Counted from the first letter of the stretch, positions 7,875-18,171 are shown. The stretch is DNA of 64,000 nucleotides from Variovorax sp. Root411 (GCF_001425205.1 NZ_LMDW01000019.1:144686-208685); one strand, 5' to 3'. Numbers and translations are program-made. The notes: generated by a model from the letters alone, not told the origin.

Positions 7875-9650
7875 ATGCCATTGCCTCCCGCCCCCACGAA
7901 ACGCGCTGCATTGCTCTCGCCGGACGCGATCGACGCACCCGCCCGGTCCTCGCACAGGGGTTCGCGCCGTTCCGGCGATTCGCGCGCTGACGAGACCACG
8001 GCGCGCAGCCCGCAGCCGCTGGAACTGTTCGACAGCCTCGGTACCGACGGTGCGGGCGGCGGCGACACCGTGCGCCCGGCACGCCGGGCCAAGTTGAAAC
8101 CGGCGCCCGCGCCTGTGAGCGCGCCCCAGCCGCAAGCCCTCGTTCAGGTCGAGACGAAGGCACCGGTCGGCGCCGTCTCCCCTGCCCCCGCGCCGGCGCC
8201 GCAGGCACCGGCGCGGCCCAAACGCAGCAAGTCCACCGGCCCCGCCAAGCTGTTCGTGCTCGACACCAACGTGCTGCTGCACGACCCGATGTGCCTGTTC
8301 CGCTTCGAGGAACATGACATCTTCCTGCCGATGATCGTGCTGGAAGAACTCGACGGGCACAAGAAAGGCACCACCGAAGTCGCGCGCAACGGCCGCCAGA
8401 CCAGCCGTACGCTCGACGCGCTGGCTGGCGCCCAGGACGCCGACATCGACAAGGGCCTGAAGCTCGACACCACCGGCCACCGCGAGGCCGGCGGCCGGCT
8501 GTTCTTCCAGACCGCCCCGCTCGACTACTCGCTGCCGATCAGCCTGCCCCAGGGCAAGGCCGACAACCAGATCCTCGGCGTGGTGCACGCGCTGCGCGAC
8601 GAGTACGCCAAGGACCGGCCGGGCAAGCCGAAGCAGGAAGTGGTGCTGGTGTCGAAGGACATCAACATGCGCGTCAAGGCGCGTGCGCTGGGCCTGGCCG
8701 CCGACGACTACCAGAACGACAAGACGCTGGAAGACGGCGACCTGCTGTACGCCGGCTCGCTGGCGCTGCCGCCCGACTTCTGGACCCGCCAGAGCAAGAC
8801 GGTCGAGAGCTGGCAGAGCGGCAGCAACACCTTCTACCGGATCAGCGGCCCGCTGGTGCCCAACCTGTACATCAACCAGTTCGTCTTCTTCGAGGCGCCC
8901 GGCGAGCCGAGCATGTACGCCCGCGTCACCGAGATCCGCGACAAGACCGCGGTGCTCAAAACGCTGAAGGACTACAGCTCGGGCAAGAACGCGGTGTGGG
9001 GCGTGAACACGCGCAACCGCGAGCAGAACTTCGCGATGAACCTGCTGATGGACCCGGAGATCGACTTCGTCACGCTGACCGGCACCGCCGGCACTGGCAA
9101 GACCCTGATGGCGCTGGCCTCCGGCCTCACGCAGGTGCTCGACGACCGCCGCTACACCGAGATCATCATGACCCGCGCGACCGTGAGCGTCGGTGAAGAC
9201 ATCGGCTTCCTGCCCGGCACCGAAGAAGAAAAGATGGGCCCCTGGATGGGCGCACTCGACGACAACCTCGAGTTCCTGGCCAAGGGCGACGGCGGCGGCG
9301 CCGGCGAATGGGGCCGCGCGGCCACCAACGAGTTGATCCGCAGCCGCATCAAGGTCAAGAGCATGAACTTCATGCGCGGGCGCACCTTCCTCAACAAGTA
9401 CGTGATCATCGACGAGGCGCAGAACCTCACGCCCAAGCAGATGAAGACGCTGATCACCCGTGCCGGCCCCGGCACCAAGATCATCTGCATGGGCAATCTC
9501 GCGCAGATCGACACGCCGTACCTCACGGAAGGCTCCTCGGGCCTCACCTTCGCAGTCGACAAGTTCAAGGGCTGGCCGCACGGTGGGCACATCACGCTGG
9601 CGCGCGGCGAGCGCTCGCGGCTGGCGGATTTCGCGAGCGACGTGCTCTAA
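7875..9650 (+). CDS. PIN-PhoH family RNA-binding ATPase (PhoH2-like)
   Basis: A 591-residue fusion. Residues 1-120 are Pro/Ala-rich and probably disordered. A PIN nuclease-like domain follows, with acidic D130 in the LDTNVLL motif and VLEELDGHKKG. The C-terminal part is a PhoH ATPase with Walker A GTAGTGKT at 403-410 and Walker B VIIDEAQN around D513. PhoH2 proteins of this layout have been linked to RNA unwinding and cleavage. The N-terminal tail is longer than in usual PhoH2 proteins; a later start is possible but the next good candidates would cut into compositionally similar sequence. A strong terminator follows directly. Confidence 0.9.
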   Translation: MPLPPAPTKRAALLSPDAIDAPARSSHRGSRRSGDSRADETTARSPQPLELFDSLGTDGAGGGDTVRPARRAKLKPAPAPVSAPQPQALVQVETKAPVGAVSPAPAPAPQAPARPKRSKSTGPAKLFVLDTNVLLHDPMCLFRFEEHDIFLPMIVLEELDGHKKGTTEVARNGRQTSRTLDALAGAQDADIDKGLKLDTTGHREAGGRLFFQTAPLDYSLPISLPQGKADNQILGVVHALRDEYAKDRPGKPKQEVVLVSKDINMRVKARALGLAADDYQNDKTLEDGDLLYAGSLALPPDFWTRQSKTVESWQSGSNTFYRISGPLVPNLYINQFVFFEAPGEPSMYARVTEIRDKTAVLKTLKDYSSGKNAVWGVNTRNREQNFAMNLLMDPEIDFVTLTGTAGTGKTLMALASGLTQVLDDRRYTEIIMTRATVSVGEDIGFLPGTEEEKMGPWMGALDDNLEFLAKGDGGGAGEWGRAATNELIRSRIKVKSMNFMRGRTFLNKYVIIDEAQNLTPKQMKTLITRAGPGTKIICMGNLAQIDTPYLTEGSSGLTFAVDKFKGWPHGGHITLARGERSRLADFASDVL

Positions 9651-9673
9651 GCCGCGGCCCTTGGCGGACAAGA

Positions 9674-9711
9674 GCCCGCGCATGCCCCAAGGGGCATCGC
9701 GGGCTTTTTTT
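9674..9711 (+). terminator. Intrinsic terminator of phoH
   Basis: GCCCGCGCATGCCCC pairs with GGGGCATCGCGGGC across a two-base loop, followed by seven T residues. It starts 24 bases after the phoH stop and separates it from the VOC gene. Confidence 0.92.
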
Positions 9712-9799
9712 CGCCCACGATGACAGGCTACTGACAAGACGTTGTCAGTAGGCGGGTCGCACCATCAGGGCTCCTTCAATCGACGCGAAAGAAAGCCCC

Positions 9800-10177
9800 A
9801 TGTACAAGCAAAACGCCATCAGCTGGTTCGAGATCCCGGTCGCCGACATGGACCGCGCCCAGGCCTTCTACGAGACCGTGCTGGCCCGCAAGCTGCGCCG
9901 CGAGAACTTCGGCGGCCAGACGCTGGCCGTGTTCCCCTACGACGATCCCGCCACGGGCGGCGCCCTGCAGGCCGGCGCCAACGCAAGCGCGCGCGCCGGC
10001 ACGGGCATCCGCATCTACCTCGACTGCATGCCCAGCATCGACGCCGTGCTCGCGCGGGTCGAAGCGGCCGGCGGGCAGATCGTGGCGCCCAAGTCCGCGC
10101 TGCCGCCCGGCATGGGCTTCATCGCCCACCTGCGCGACACCGAAGGCAACGAAGTCGGCCTGCACTCGCTGGAGTGA
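9800..10177 (+). CDS. VOC (glyoxalase/bleomycin-resistance fold) family protein
   Basis: A 125-residue single-domain VOC protein: two beta-alpha-beta-beta-beta modules beginning ISWFEIPVADMDRAQAFYETVL and ending RDTEGNEVGLHSLE, where the terminal Glu and His are typical metal-site positions. VOC proteins of this size act as dioxygenases, lyases or binding proteins, and the substrate cannot be told. An AAAGAAAG stretch precedes the ATG. It is the first gene of a compact plus-strand unit reaching 11972. Confidence 0.88.
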   Translation: MYKQNAISWFEIPVADMDRAQAFYETVLARKLRRENFGGQTLAVFPYDDPATGGALQAGANASARAGTGIRIYLDCMPSIDAVLARVEAAGGQIVAPKSALPPGMGFIAHLRDTEGNEVGLHSLE

Positions 10178-10184
10178 TCCCGCC

Positions 10185-10634
10185 ATGACGCAACGCAACT
10201 GGATCGCCGTGGCCAGCGCCGAACATGCACGACGCGGCCGCGACCACCGGCCGCTCGGCTTCATGCAGGTCGGCCACGGCAAGCATGCGCCGCTCAAGCG
10301 GGTCGCGGCGGGCGACCGCGTCGCCTACTATTCGCCGGCCACGGTGTTCGGCGGCACCGACAAGCTGCAAAGCTTCGTGTCGATCGGCGTCGTGCAGCCC
10401 GGCGAGCCTTACGAGTTCGACATGGGCGACGGCTTCGTGCCGTGGCGTCGCGACGTGGCCTACGCGGCCGGGCAGGAGGCGCCGATCGCGCCATTGATCG
10501 AGCGCCTGGTCTTCATCGAGAACCCCAGGCAATGGGGCTACAAGTTTCGCTTCGGCATGTTCGACGTCAGCGATGCCGACATGAAGCTGATCGCAAAGGC
10601 CATGAAGGCCGATCCGAAGACGCTGGCACTTTGA
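10185..10634 (+). CDS. EVE domain-containing protein
   Basis: A 149-residue protein that is essentially one EVE domain (PUA-like fold). The segments NWIAVASAEHA, a GDRVAYYSP core and the aromatic-rich C-terminal half match that family. EVE domains are thought to bind modified bases in DNA or RNA, by relation to YTH and SRA readers. The start is seven bases after the VOC stop, so the two are cotranslated. No nuclease or methylase is adjacent, so the modification it reads, if any, is not shown. Confidence 0.85.
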   Translation: MTQRNWIAVASAEHARRGRDHRPLGFMQVGHGKHAPLKRVAAGDRVAYYSPATVFGGTDKLQSFVSIGVVQPGEPYEFDMGDGFVPWRRDVAYAAGQEAPIAPLIERLVFIENPRQWGYKFRFGMFDVSDADMKLIAKAMKADPKTLAL

Positions 10635-10645
10635 GGACAAGCCCC

Positions 10646-11095
10646 ATGGAACCCATCCGCCGGCACCAGGACGCCTTCCGCGTCGCGGGCCTCACCGCCC
10701 GCACCACCAACCGCGAGGAGAACGACCCCGCAACGGCCCGCATCGGCGCGCTGTGGGATCGGTTCTTCGGCGAACAGACATACGAGTCGACGCCGCACCG
10801 CACCACCGACGTCCGTCTCTTCGGTGTCTACTCGGCCTATGAGTCGGACGCCCGCGATGCCTTCGACGTGACGACGGGCGTCGCCGTCTCGGGCGGCGAA
10901 GGCAGCCTTGCCATCGAGGCCGGCGACTACCTCGTGTTCACCGGCCAGGGCAAGATGCCGCAGATGATCATCGCCACCTGGCAGCGCATCTGGCAATATT
11001 TCGAGGCTCACCCGGAAATCGCACGCAGCTACCGCAGCGATTTCGAAGCCTACGAAGGGCCTGACAAGGTGGCGGTTCACATCGGAGTTTCATGA
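10646..11095 (+). CDS. GyrI-like / AraC effector-binding domain protein
   Basis: A 149-residue free-standing small-molecule-binding domain of the GyrI/BmrR-C type: IRRHQDAFRVAGLTART at the start, ALWDRFF, LFGVYSAYESD, then GDYLVFTGQGKMP and a C-terminal FEAYEG segment. Such domains bind hydrophobic cations or act as sequestering or hydrolytic proteins. Start 11 bases past the EVE stop. Its stop overlaps the start of a 43-residue ORF as ATGA. Confidence 0.85.
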   Translation: MEPIRRHQDAFRVAGLTARTTNREENDPATARIGALWDRFFGEQTYESTPHRTTDVRLFGVYSAYESDARDAFDVTTGVAVSGGEGSLAIEAGDYLVFTGQGKMPQMIIATWQRIWQYFEAHPEIARSYRSDFEAYEGPDKVAVHIGVS

Positions 11096-11223
11096 GCATC
11101 AGGAAAAACCGGCGCACCCGGCTGGCGGGTTGCCTTCATCTGCCGAACGTCAAGGCGGCCGTACAGCACGGCAAGCACTGCTTCGTCGAAGGCTTCGCGA
11201 AGAAGCTCACCGAAACCCACTGA
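11092..11223 (+). CDS. Small ORF of 43 residues, coupled on both sides
   Basis: ATG at 11092 overlaps the stop of the GyrI-like gene as ATGA, and its TGA at 11221-11223 overlaps the next gene start as TGATG. The product is basic (starts MSIRKNRRTR, contains two Cys and three His) and has no domain I recognise. Exact abutment at both ends in one strand favours a translated gene, but a chance open frame in a short gap cannot be excluded. Confidence 0.45.
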   Translation: MSIRKNRRTRLAGCLHLPNVKAAVQHGKHCFVEGFAKKLTETH

Positions 11224-11972
11224 TGCGCCGCGCCGACCGCCTCTTCCAACTCGTGCAGCTCATTCGCGGACGCCGGCTCACCACGGCTGCGTTCCTGGCG
11301 CAGCGCCTCGAGGTGTCGGAGCGCACGGTGTACCGCGACGTGGCCGATCTGCAGCACCAGGGCGTGCCCATCGAGGGCGAGGCCGGCGTGGGTTATCGGC
11401 TGGGCGCGGGCTTCGAACTGCCGCCGCTGATGTTCACGCAGGACGAGGCCTCGGCACTGATGGCCGCGGCGCGGCTCGCGCAGAGCTGGGTCGATCCGGC
11501 ACTGGCGCGCGACATCGAGAGCGGGCTGGGCAAGATCCTGTCGGTGCTGCCACCGGCGGCGCGCGTCTCGGCCGAGGCGCTGGCACTCTATGCCCCTGCG
11601 ATGGGCCTGGACGACACGCTGCGCACGCGGCTGCAGACGCTGCGCGAGGCGGTGCAGTCGCACAACAAGCTGCGACTGAGCTACCACGATGTATCGGGCG
11701 ATGCGAGCGAACGCACGGTTCGCCCGCTCGGCTGCTTCTACTGGGGCAAGGTCTGGACGCTCTCGACCTGGTGCGAGCTGCGCAACGACTTCCGCGGCTT
11801 TCGCCTCGATCGCATGGACACGATCGAAATGCTGCCCGAGCGCTTTCGCGACGAACCCGGCAAGACGCTGGCCGACCTGCTGCGGCAGGTGAAGGCCGAG
11901 ACGGCGCACGGCAAGGCGATAAAGCAAAAGCCACCGGCCTCGCCGTCCTGGTCGGGCAGCAACGTTGGCTGA
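11223..11972 (+). CDS. YafY-type HTH/WYL transcriptional regulator
   Basis: A 249-residue regulator. An N-terminal DeoR-like winged helix (residues 1-60, with LAQRLEVSERTVYRDVADL as recognition segment) is followed by a ligand-sensing WYL-type domain. The name-giving Trp-Tyr-Leu is Trp-Thr-Leu here (VWTLSTWC), but the rest (FRGFRLDRMD) is kept. The start ATG at 11223 is preferred to an in-frame codon at 11130 because it opens with MRRADRLFQLVQLI, the usual family start. Last gene of the VOC-EVE-GyrI unit, which it may control. Convergent with dnaB. Confidence 0.9.
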   Translation: MRRADRLFQLVQLIRGRRLTTAAFLAQRLEVSERTVYRDVADLQHQGVPIEGEAGVGYRLGAGFELPPLMFTQDEASALMAAARLAQSWVDPALARDIESGLGKILSVLPPAARVSAEALALYAPAMGLDDTLRTRLQTLREAVQSHNKLRLSYHDVSGDASERTVRPLGCFYWGKVWTLSTWCELRNDFRGFRLDRMDTIEMLPERFRDEPGKTLADLLRQVKAETAHGKAIKQKPPASPSWSGSNVG

Positions 11973-11981
11973 CGCGCTGCG

Positions 11982-13388
11982 TCAGTACTGGTCGTTGTTG
12001 CTGTAGCCCACCAGGTTTTCGAACTTGGTGATCGGCTTCAGGAAGGCCAGCTTGACAGTGCCGGTCGGGCCGTTGCGGTGCTTGCTGATGATCACCTCGG
12101 CCACGCCCGGCTCCTTCGACTCCTTGTTGTAGTAGTCGTCGCGGTAGATGAACATGATGATGTCGGCGTCCTGCTCGATGGCGCCGGATTCGCGCAGGTC
12201 GCTCATCATGGGGCGCTTGTCGGTGCGGCTTTCCACGCCGCGGCTGAGCTGCGACAGCGCGATCACCGGGCACTTGAGTTCCTTGGCCAGCATCTTCAGG
12301 CCGCGCGAGATTTCGCCCACGGCCGTGGCACGGTTCTCGTCGCCCGAGCTGCTGGTCGACATCAGCTGCAGGTAGTCGACCACGATCAGTCCAAGGCGCC
12401 CGTACTGGCGCGCAAGCCGGCGCGCATTGGCACGCAGCTCGCTGGTCGACAGGCCCGGCGTTTCGTCGATGTGCAGCGACACGGTGCGCAGCTTCTCGAT
12501 GGCTTCGGTGAGGCGCGGCCATTCCTCGTCGCTGAGCTTGCCGGTGCGCAGGTGGCCCTGGTCGATGCGCCCGATGGAGCCGACGATACGCACCGCGAGC
12601 TGCGAGGCACCCATTTCCATCGAGAACACCGCCACCGGCAGCCCCTCTTCGAGCGCCACGTGCTCGGCGATGTTGATCGCGAGCGAGGTCTTGCCCATCG
12701 ACGGGCGCGCGGCCAGCACGATCATGTCGCCCGCCTGCAGGCCCGAGGTCATCTTGTCGAAGTCGTGGAAGCCAGTGCGGATGCCCGTGATGTCGTTCGG
12801 GTTCTCGGCCATTTCGGTCACGCGATCGAGCAGCTCGACCACCAGGGAATCCATGCTCTGGAAGCCCTGCTTCATCCGCGTGCCTTCTTCGCCGATGTTG
12901 AAGATCTTCTGCTCGGCCTCGTCGAGGATCTTGTCGACCTGCTTGCCCTGCGGATTGAAGGCCTGGGTGGCGATCTCGTCGGCGGCGGACACCAGCTTTC
13001 GCAAGATCGAACGCTCGCGCACGATCTCGGCGTAGCGGCGGATGTTGCTCGCGCTGGGCACGTACTGCGCGAGCGAGTTCAGGTACACCAGCCCGCCGAT
13101 CTCGTCGGCCTTGCCGAGGTTCTGCAGCTGCTCGTAGACCGTGATCACGTCGGCTGGCTTGGTGGCATTGATCAGCCCACCGATGGCGGCATAGATCAGC
13201 TTGTGCTCGTGGCGGTAGAAGTCGCCGTCGACCAGCAGGTCGCCCATGCGGTCCCAGGCGCCGTTGTCGAGCAGCAGGCCACCGAGCACGCTCGATTCGG
13301 CCTCGATGGAATGAGGCGGAATGCGCAGCTGAGCGACTTGGCGATCGGCCGACGGGTCATTGTCGGCATAGGAGAAAACGGCGGACAT
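11982..13388 (-). CDS. dnaB: Replicative DNA helicase DnaB
   Basis: The ring helicase of the replication fork, 468 residues from the ATG at 13388 (a further in-frame ATG at 13403 would add five). The N-terminal primase-interacting domain begins near RIPPHSIEAESSVLGGLLL; the RecA-like motor has Walker A ARPSMGKTS, the FSMEM segment, VVDYLQLM as Walker B and SRGLKMLAKEL beyond. Length is standard and there is no intein. It lies downstream of the S6-L9 ribosomal operon, as in many Burkholderiales, but after that operon's terminator. Confidence 0.98.
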   Translation of the reverse strand: MSAVFSYADNDPSADRQVAQLRIPPHSIEAESSVLGGLLLDNGAWDRMGDLLVDGDFYRHEHKLIYAAIGGLINATKPADVITVYEQLQNLGKADEIGGLVYLNSLAQYVPSASNIRRYAEIVRERSILRKLVSAADEIATQAFNPQGKQVDKILDEAEQKIFNIGEEGTRMKQGFQSMDSLVVELLDRVTEMAENPNDITGIRTGFHDFDKMTSGLQAGDMIVLAARPSMGKTSLAINIAEHVALEEGLPVAVFSMEMGASQLAVRIVGSIGRIDQGHLRTGKLSDEEWPRLTEAIEKLRTVSLHIDETPGLSTSELRANARRLARQYGRLGLIVVDYLQLMSTSSSGDENRATAVGEISRGLKMLAKELKCPVIALSQLSRGVESRTDKRPMMSDLRESGAIEQDADIIMFIYRDDYYNKESKEPGVAEVIISKHRNGPTGTVKLAFLKPITKFENLVGYSNNDQY

Positions 13389-13504
13389 GGACTTCCCTTG
13401 CAACCCTGCATGCTAAGCCGCGCACGCGCATGCGCGTGTGGACAAGGTTGTGAATAAACAGTGATCTTCCAGTGCAATCGACTGGATAACCCGAGCGCAG
13501 AAAA

Positions 13505-13530
13505 ACAAAAGCCGCCCGAAGGCGGCTTTT
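13505..13530 (-). terminator. Intrinsic terminator of the rpsF-rplI operon
   Basis: On the minus strand GCCGCC-TTCG-GGCGGC forms a UUCG-capped stem preceded by A residues and followed by TTTTGTTTTT. It lies 30 bases beyond the rplI stop. The A/T flanks would let it work on both strands. Confidence 0.88.
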
Positions 13531-13559
13531 TCTGCAGCGCACGGAGGCGCTGTAGACGA

Positions 13560-14012
13560 TCAGGCGGTTTCGCCGTAAACCGTCACAGTGATGTCGACCA
13601 CCACGTCGGTGTGCAGCGCAACGCTCACGGTGCTGTCGCCAACGACCTTGATCGGGCCATTGGGCAGGCGCACTTGCGACTTGGCAACCTTGTAGCCTTG
13701 CTTGCCCAGTTCTTCGGCGATGTCGCCGTTGGTGACCGAGCCGAACAGACGGCCGTCGACGCCAGCCTTTTGCGTCAGCTTGACGGTCGTACCACCGAGC
13801 TTTTCGCCTTGGGCTTGCGATTCAGCCAGCTTGGCAGCCGCAGCCTTTTCGAGTTCGACGCGCTTGGCTTCGAATTCGGCCTTGTTGGCGGCGGTGGCGC
13901 GGCGGGCACGGCCCGTCGGGATCAGGAAGTTGCGTGCGTAGCCGTCCTTGACCTTGACGATATCGCCCAGGCCGCCGACGTTGAGAACCTTGTCCAGAAG
14001 AATGATTTGCAT
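13560..14012 (-). CDS. rplI: Ribosomal protein bL9
   Basis: A 150-residue large-subunit protein. The N-terminal domain starts MQIILLDKVLNVGGLGDIV with VKDGYARNFLIP, joined by a long helix to the C-terminal RNA-binding domain. Last gene of the rpsF-priB-rpsR-rplI unit, 12 bases after rpsR. Confidence 0.98.
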   Translation of the reverse strand: MQIILLDKVLNVGGLGDIVKVKDGYARNFLIPTGRARRATAANKAEFEAKRVELEKAAAAKLAESQAQGEKLGGTTVKLTQKAGVDGRLFGSVTNGDIAEELGKQGYKVAKSQVRLPNGPIKVVGDSTVSVALHTDVVVDITVTVYGETA

Positions 14013-14024
14013 GGTCTCGGCTCC

Positions 14025-14306
14025 TTAGACGCGGTGCTGGTCGCTGTACGGCACCATGGCCAGGAAGCGCGCGCGCTTGATGGCGGTGTTCAACTGGCGT
14101 TGGTAGATCGCGCGCGTGCCGGTCAGGCGTGCGGGGATGATCTTGCCGTTTTCGCTGATGAAGTCACGCAGCGTGTCGATGTCCTTGTAGTCGATTTCTT
14201 CGACGCCAGCGACGGTGAAGCGGCAGAAGCGCTTGCGCTTGAACAGCAGCGACTGGGTGTTGCGCTTCGGGCGCTTGTCTTTGTTGAATTTCTTGAACGT
14301 GGCCAT
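14025..14306 (-). CDS. rpsR: Ribosomal protein bS18
   Basis: A 93-residue small-subunit protein that binds S6. KRFCRFTVAGVEEIDYKD and TGTRAIYQRQLNTAIKRAR are the family core. It lies between priB and rplI, 21 bases after priB. S6 and S18 together can bind their own leader in many bacteria; a candidate hairpin is upstream of rpsF. Confidence 0.98.
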   Translation of the reverse strand: MATFKKFNKDKRPKRNTQSLLFKRKRFCRFTVAGVEEIDYKDIDTLRDFISENGKIIPARLTGTRAIYQRQLNTAIKRARFLAMVPYSDQHRV

Positions 14307-14327
14307 TTGGGGACCTCTTGTCGAAAA

Positions 14328-14642
14328 TTAATCTTGCTGAAAATCCTGGATGTGCAGGACCGGATGCTTGCCGTTGCCCGGTGTCGCCAGGAAGCCCTGA
14401 AAACGCCAGAGACTTCCCATCGACTGTCTTGCGAGCCGTTCGGCGATGGCGCCGAAGGCAACGGCCTTGAGGGCCATCTTCACCTGCCTGGGTTTGCCAG
14501 CCTCCTGGAGCGTCGACTCGTGTTCGAGCTTCAGGTCGATGGCGGGCAAGCCGGCTGGCGTGTATCGCAAGGCTCCGAGTTCGGCAACGGAGGCGGTCAG
14601 CAGAAGCTGGTTGACGCCGGTTGCCGCAGCGGCAGCAGTCAC
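14328..14642 (-). CDS. priB: Primosomal replication protein PriB
   Basis: A 104-residue OB-fold single-strand DNA-binding protein that stabilises PriA during replication restart. NQLLLTASVAELGALRYTPAG, then IDLKLEHES and the ARQSMGSLWRFQGFLA segment are typical of betaproteobacterial PriB. Four bases separate it from the rpsF stop, and its place between rpsF and rpsR is conserved. Confidence 0.95.
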   Translation of the reverse strand: MTAAAAATGVNQLLLTASVAELGALRYTPAGLPAIDLKLEHESTLQEAGKPRQVKMALKAVAFGAIAERLARQSMGSLWRFQGFLATPGNGKHPVLHIQDFQQD

Positions 14643-14646
14643 GCCA

Positions 14647-15021
14647 TCAGTTGTTGTTGGCGGCGTATTCGGCCTGCTGGGCCTTGCGGGCTTCTTCGCG
14701 CTCGACCGTCTTCATCATCGACGAAGGACCGGTTTCGGCCTTCTTCTTCTGGACGGTGAGGTGACGCAGCACGGCATCGTTGAACTTGAACGCGTGTTCC
14801 AGTTCGCCCATCACGGCTTGTTCAGCTTCGATGTTGACGCACAGGTAGTGAGCCTTGTTGAGCTTGTTGATCTGGTAGGCCAGCTGACGGCGGCCCCAGT
14901 CTTCAACGCGGTGGACCTTGCCGCCGCCGGCCGTGATCAGGCCCTTGTAGCGCTCCAGCATGGCCGGAACTTGTTCGCTCTGATCCGGGTGGATCAGCAA
15001 AATGATTTCGTAGTGACGCAT
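14647..15021 (-). CDS. rpsF: Ribosomal protein bS6
   Basis: A 124-residue small-subunit protein, partner of S18. It starts MRHYEIILLIHPDQSEQV and contains GRRQLAYQINKLNKAHYLC; the tail is Ala/Glu/Asn-rich. The ATG at 15021 has a clear AGGAG site eight bases upstream; an in-frame codon at 15093 would only add leader sequence. First gene of the operon. Confidence 0.98.
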   Translation of the reverse strand: MRHYEIILLIHPDQSEQVPAMLERYKGLITAGGGKVHRVEDWGRRQLAYQINKLNKAHYLCVNIEAEQAVMGELEHAFKFNDAVLRHLTVQKKKAETGPSSMMKTVEREEARKAQQAEYAANNN

Positions 15022-15057
15022 GGCACTCCTTGTGGATTCTTCCGAAGAAGAGGAAAA

Positions 15058-15086
15058 GCCACCTGCAGCGTCGGGCGCAGTGTGGC
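15058..15086 (-). promoter_or_regulatory. Candidate S6:S18-binding leader hairpin
   Basis: In the rpsF leader the transcript can pair GCCAC(A)CTGC with GCAGGTGGC, a nine-pair stem with one bulged A and a ten-base loop holding CCGA. Many bacteria carry an S6:S18-recognised leader hairpin with a conserved CCG, used for feedback on rpsF-rpsR. The match is by shape and place only. Confidence 0.45.
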
Positions 15087-15101
15087 AAGGCAAAGCCGGC
15101 G

Positions 15102-15131
15102 ATTATAGCCCTGTATCGGCTACCCCGGCAA
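15102..15131 (-). promoter_or_regulatory. Promoter of the rpsF operon
   Basis: On the minus strand TTGCCG (15131-15126) and a perfect TATAAT (15107-15102) are 18 bases apart. Transcription would start near 15095, leaving a leader of about 75 bases. The -35 lies between rpsF and the stop of the upstream gene at 15136, so the ribosomal operon has its own promoter. Confidence 0.75.
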
Positions 15132-15135
15132 GAGC

Positions 15136-15612
15136 TCAGTCGTTGAGGGCCTTGTCGAGCGCCGCGGCCTTCTCGGGCCCGACGGCTGCGCGGATCTTCG
15201 GCGCCAGCGCCACGAGGTCCTCGTAGCTGGTGGTGCCCTCGACCTGCAGGTTGAGCCGGAACCCCATCAGGCCCAGGCTGCCGGTGAGTTGCGTGGCGAT
15301 CGGATAGGCGTCCTTGTACCGCTGCTGCTTGCTGCGCCCGGACCCGGCGGCATCCGCAGCCGGCTTCGGAACTTCAGGGGCGGCGGCCTCCCCGGCCAGC
15401 GCCGCCGCAGGCTTGCCGCCCACCGGCGCCAGCACGCCCAGTTCCACCATCTGGTTGATGTCCTCCGCCGTGATGCCCATGCCGGCGGCGATCACGTCAT
15501 CGATCGAGCGCTTGCCGTCGAACAGGATGAATGCCGATCGCTGGCGCGGCGTGAGCGGCACCGAGCGATCTTTGAGGATCTGCTGGCCAGCGTCTGTCTT
15601 TACAAGAATCAT
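15136..15612 (-). CDS. Uncharacterised two-part protein
   Basis: A 158-residue cytoplasmic protein without a domain I can name. Residues 1-65 look like a small winged-helix or effector fold: LTPRQRSAFILFDGKRSIDDVIAAG then ITAEDINQMVELGVLAPVG. An Ala/Pro-rich linker (about 66-92) joins a C-terminal region (95-158) containing RYKDAYPIATQLTGSLGLMG and a Lys/Ala helix. No signal peptide or membrane segment. The linker shows it is a real folded-plus-linker product. It is upstream of rpsF on the same strand, but rpsF has its own promoter. Confidence 0.8.
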   Translation of the reverse strand: MILVKTDAGQQILKDRSVPLTPRQRSAFILFDGKRSIDDVIAAGMGITAEDINQMVELGVLAPVGGKPAAALAGEAAAPEVPKPAADAAGSGRSKQQRYKDAYPIATQLTGSLGLMGFRLNLQVEGTTSYEDLVALAPKIRAAVGPEKAAALDKALND

Positions 15613-15704
15613 GATGGTGTCCCCCGCGAGCTGCCGGGATGCGCCCCGTCAAGCCGCAAGTCTGACACCGGAAACGCATCTTGTTTCATTGACACCAAGC
15701 TGAC

Positions 15705-15733
15705 GCGGGAAATCCCCCCGTGGGGATTCCCGC
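15705..15733. repeat. Inverted repeat between ppsA and the unknown gene
   Basis: GCGGGA(A)ATCCCC pairs with GGGGATTCCCGC over a four-base loop. There is no T run on either side, so it is at best a weak terminator for ppsA, whose stop is at 15778, or an mRNA-stabilising hairpin. Confidence 0.5.
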
Positions 15734-15777
15734 AGTCTGTCGCGCGGCGGGCACAACGGCCTCGCTACCTTTGCAGG

Positions 15778-18171
<2,394 letters not shown>

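Noticed and set aside
8683..9751. Plus-strand frames inside phoH in other phases
   Set aside because: Repetitive Arg/Ala/Thr composition; shadows of the PIN-PhoH frame.
13404..13504. Replication origin or DnaA boxes near dnaB
   Set aside because: No repeated TTATCCACA-type 9-mers; the gap is short and holds only a single TTATCCA-like stretch near 13485 on the minus strand.
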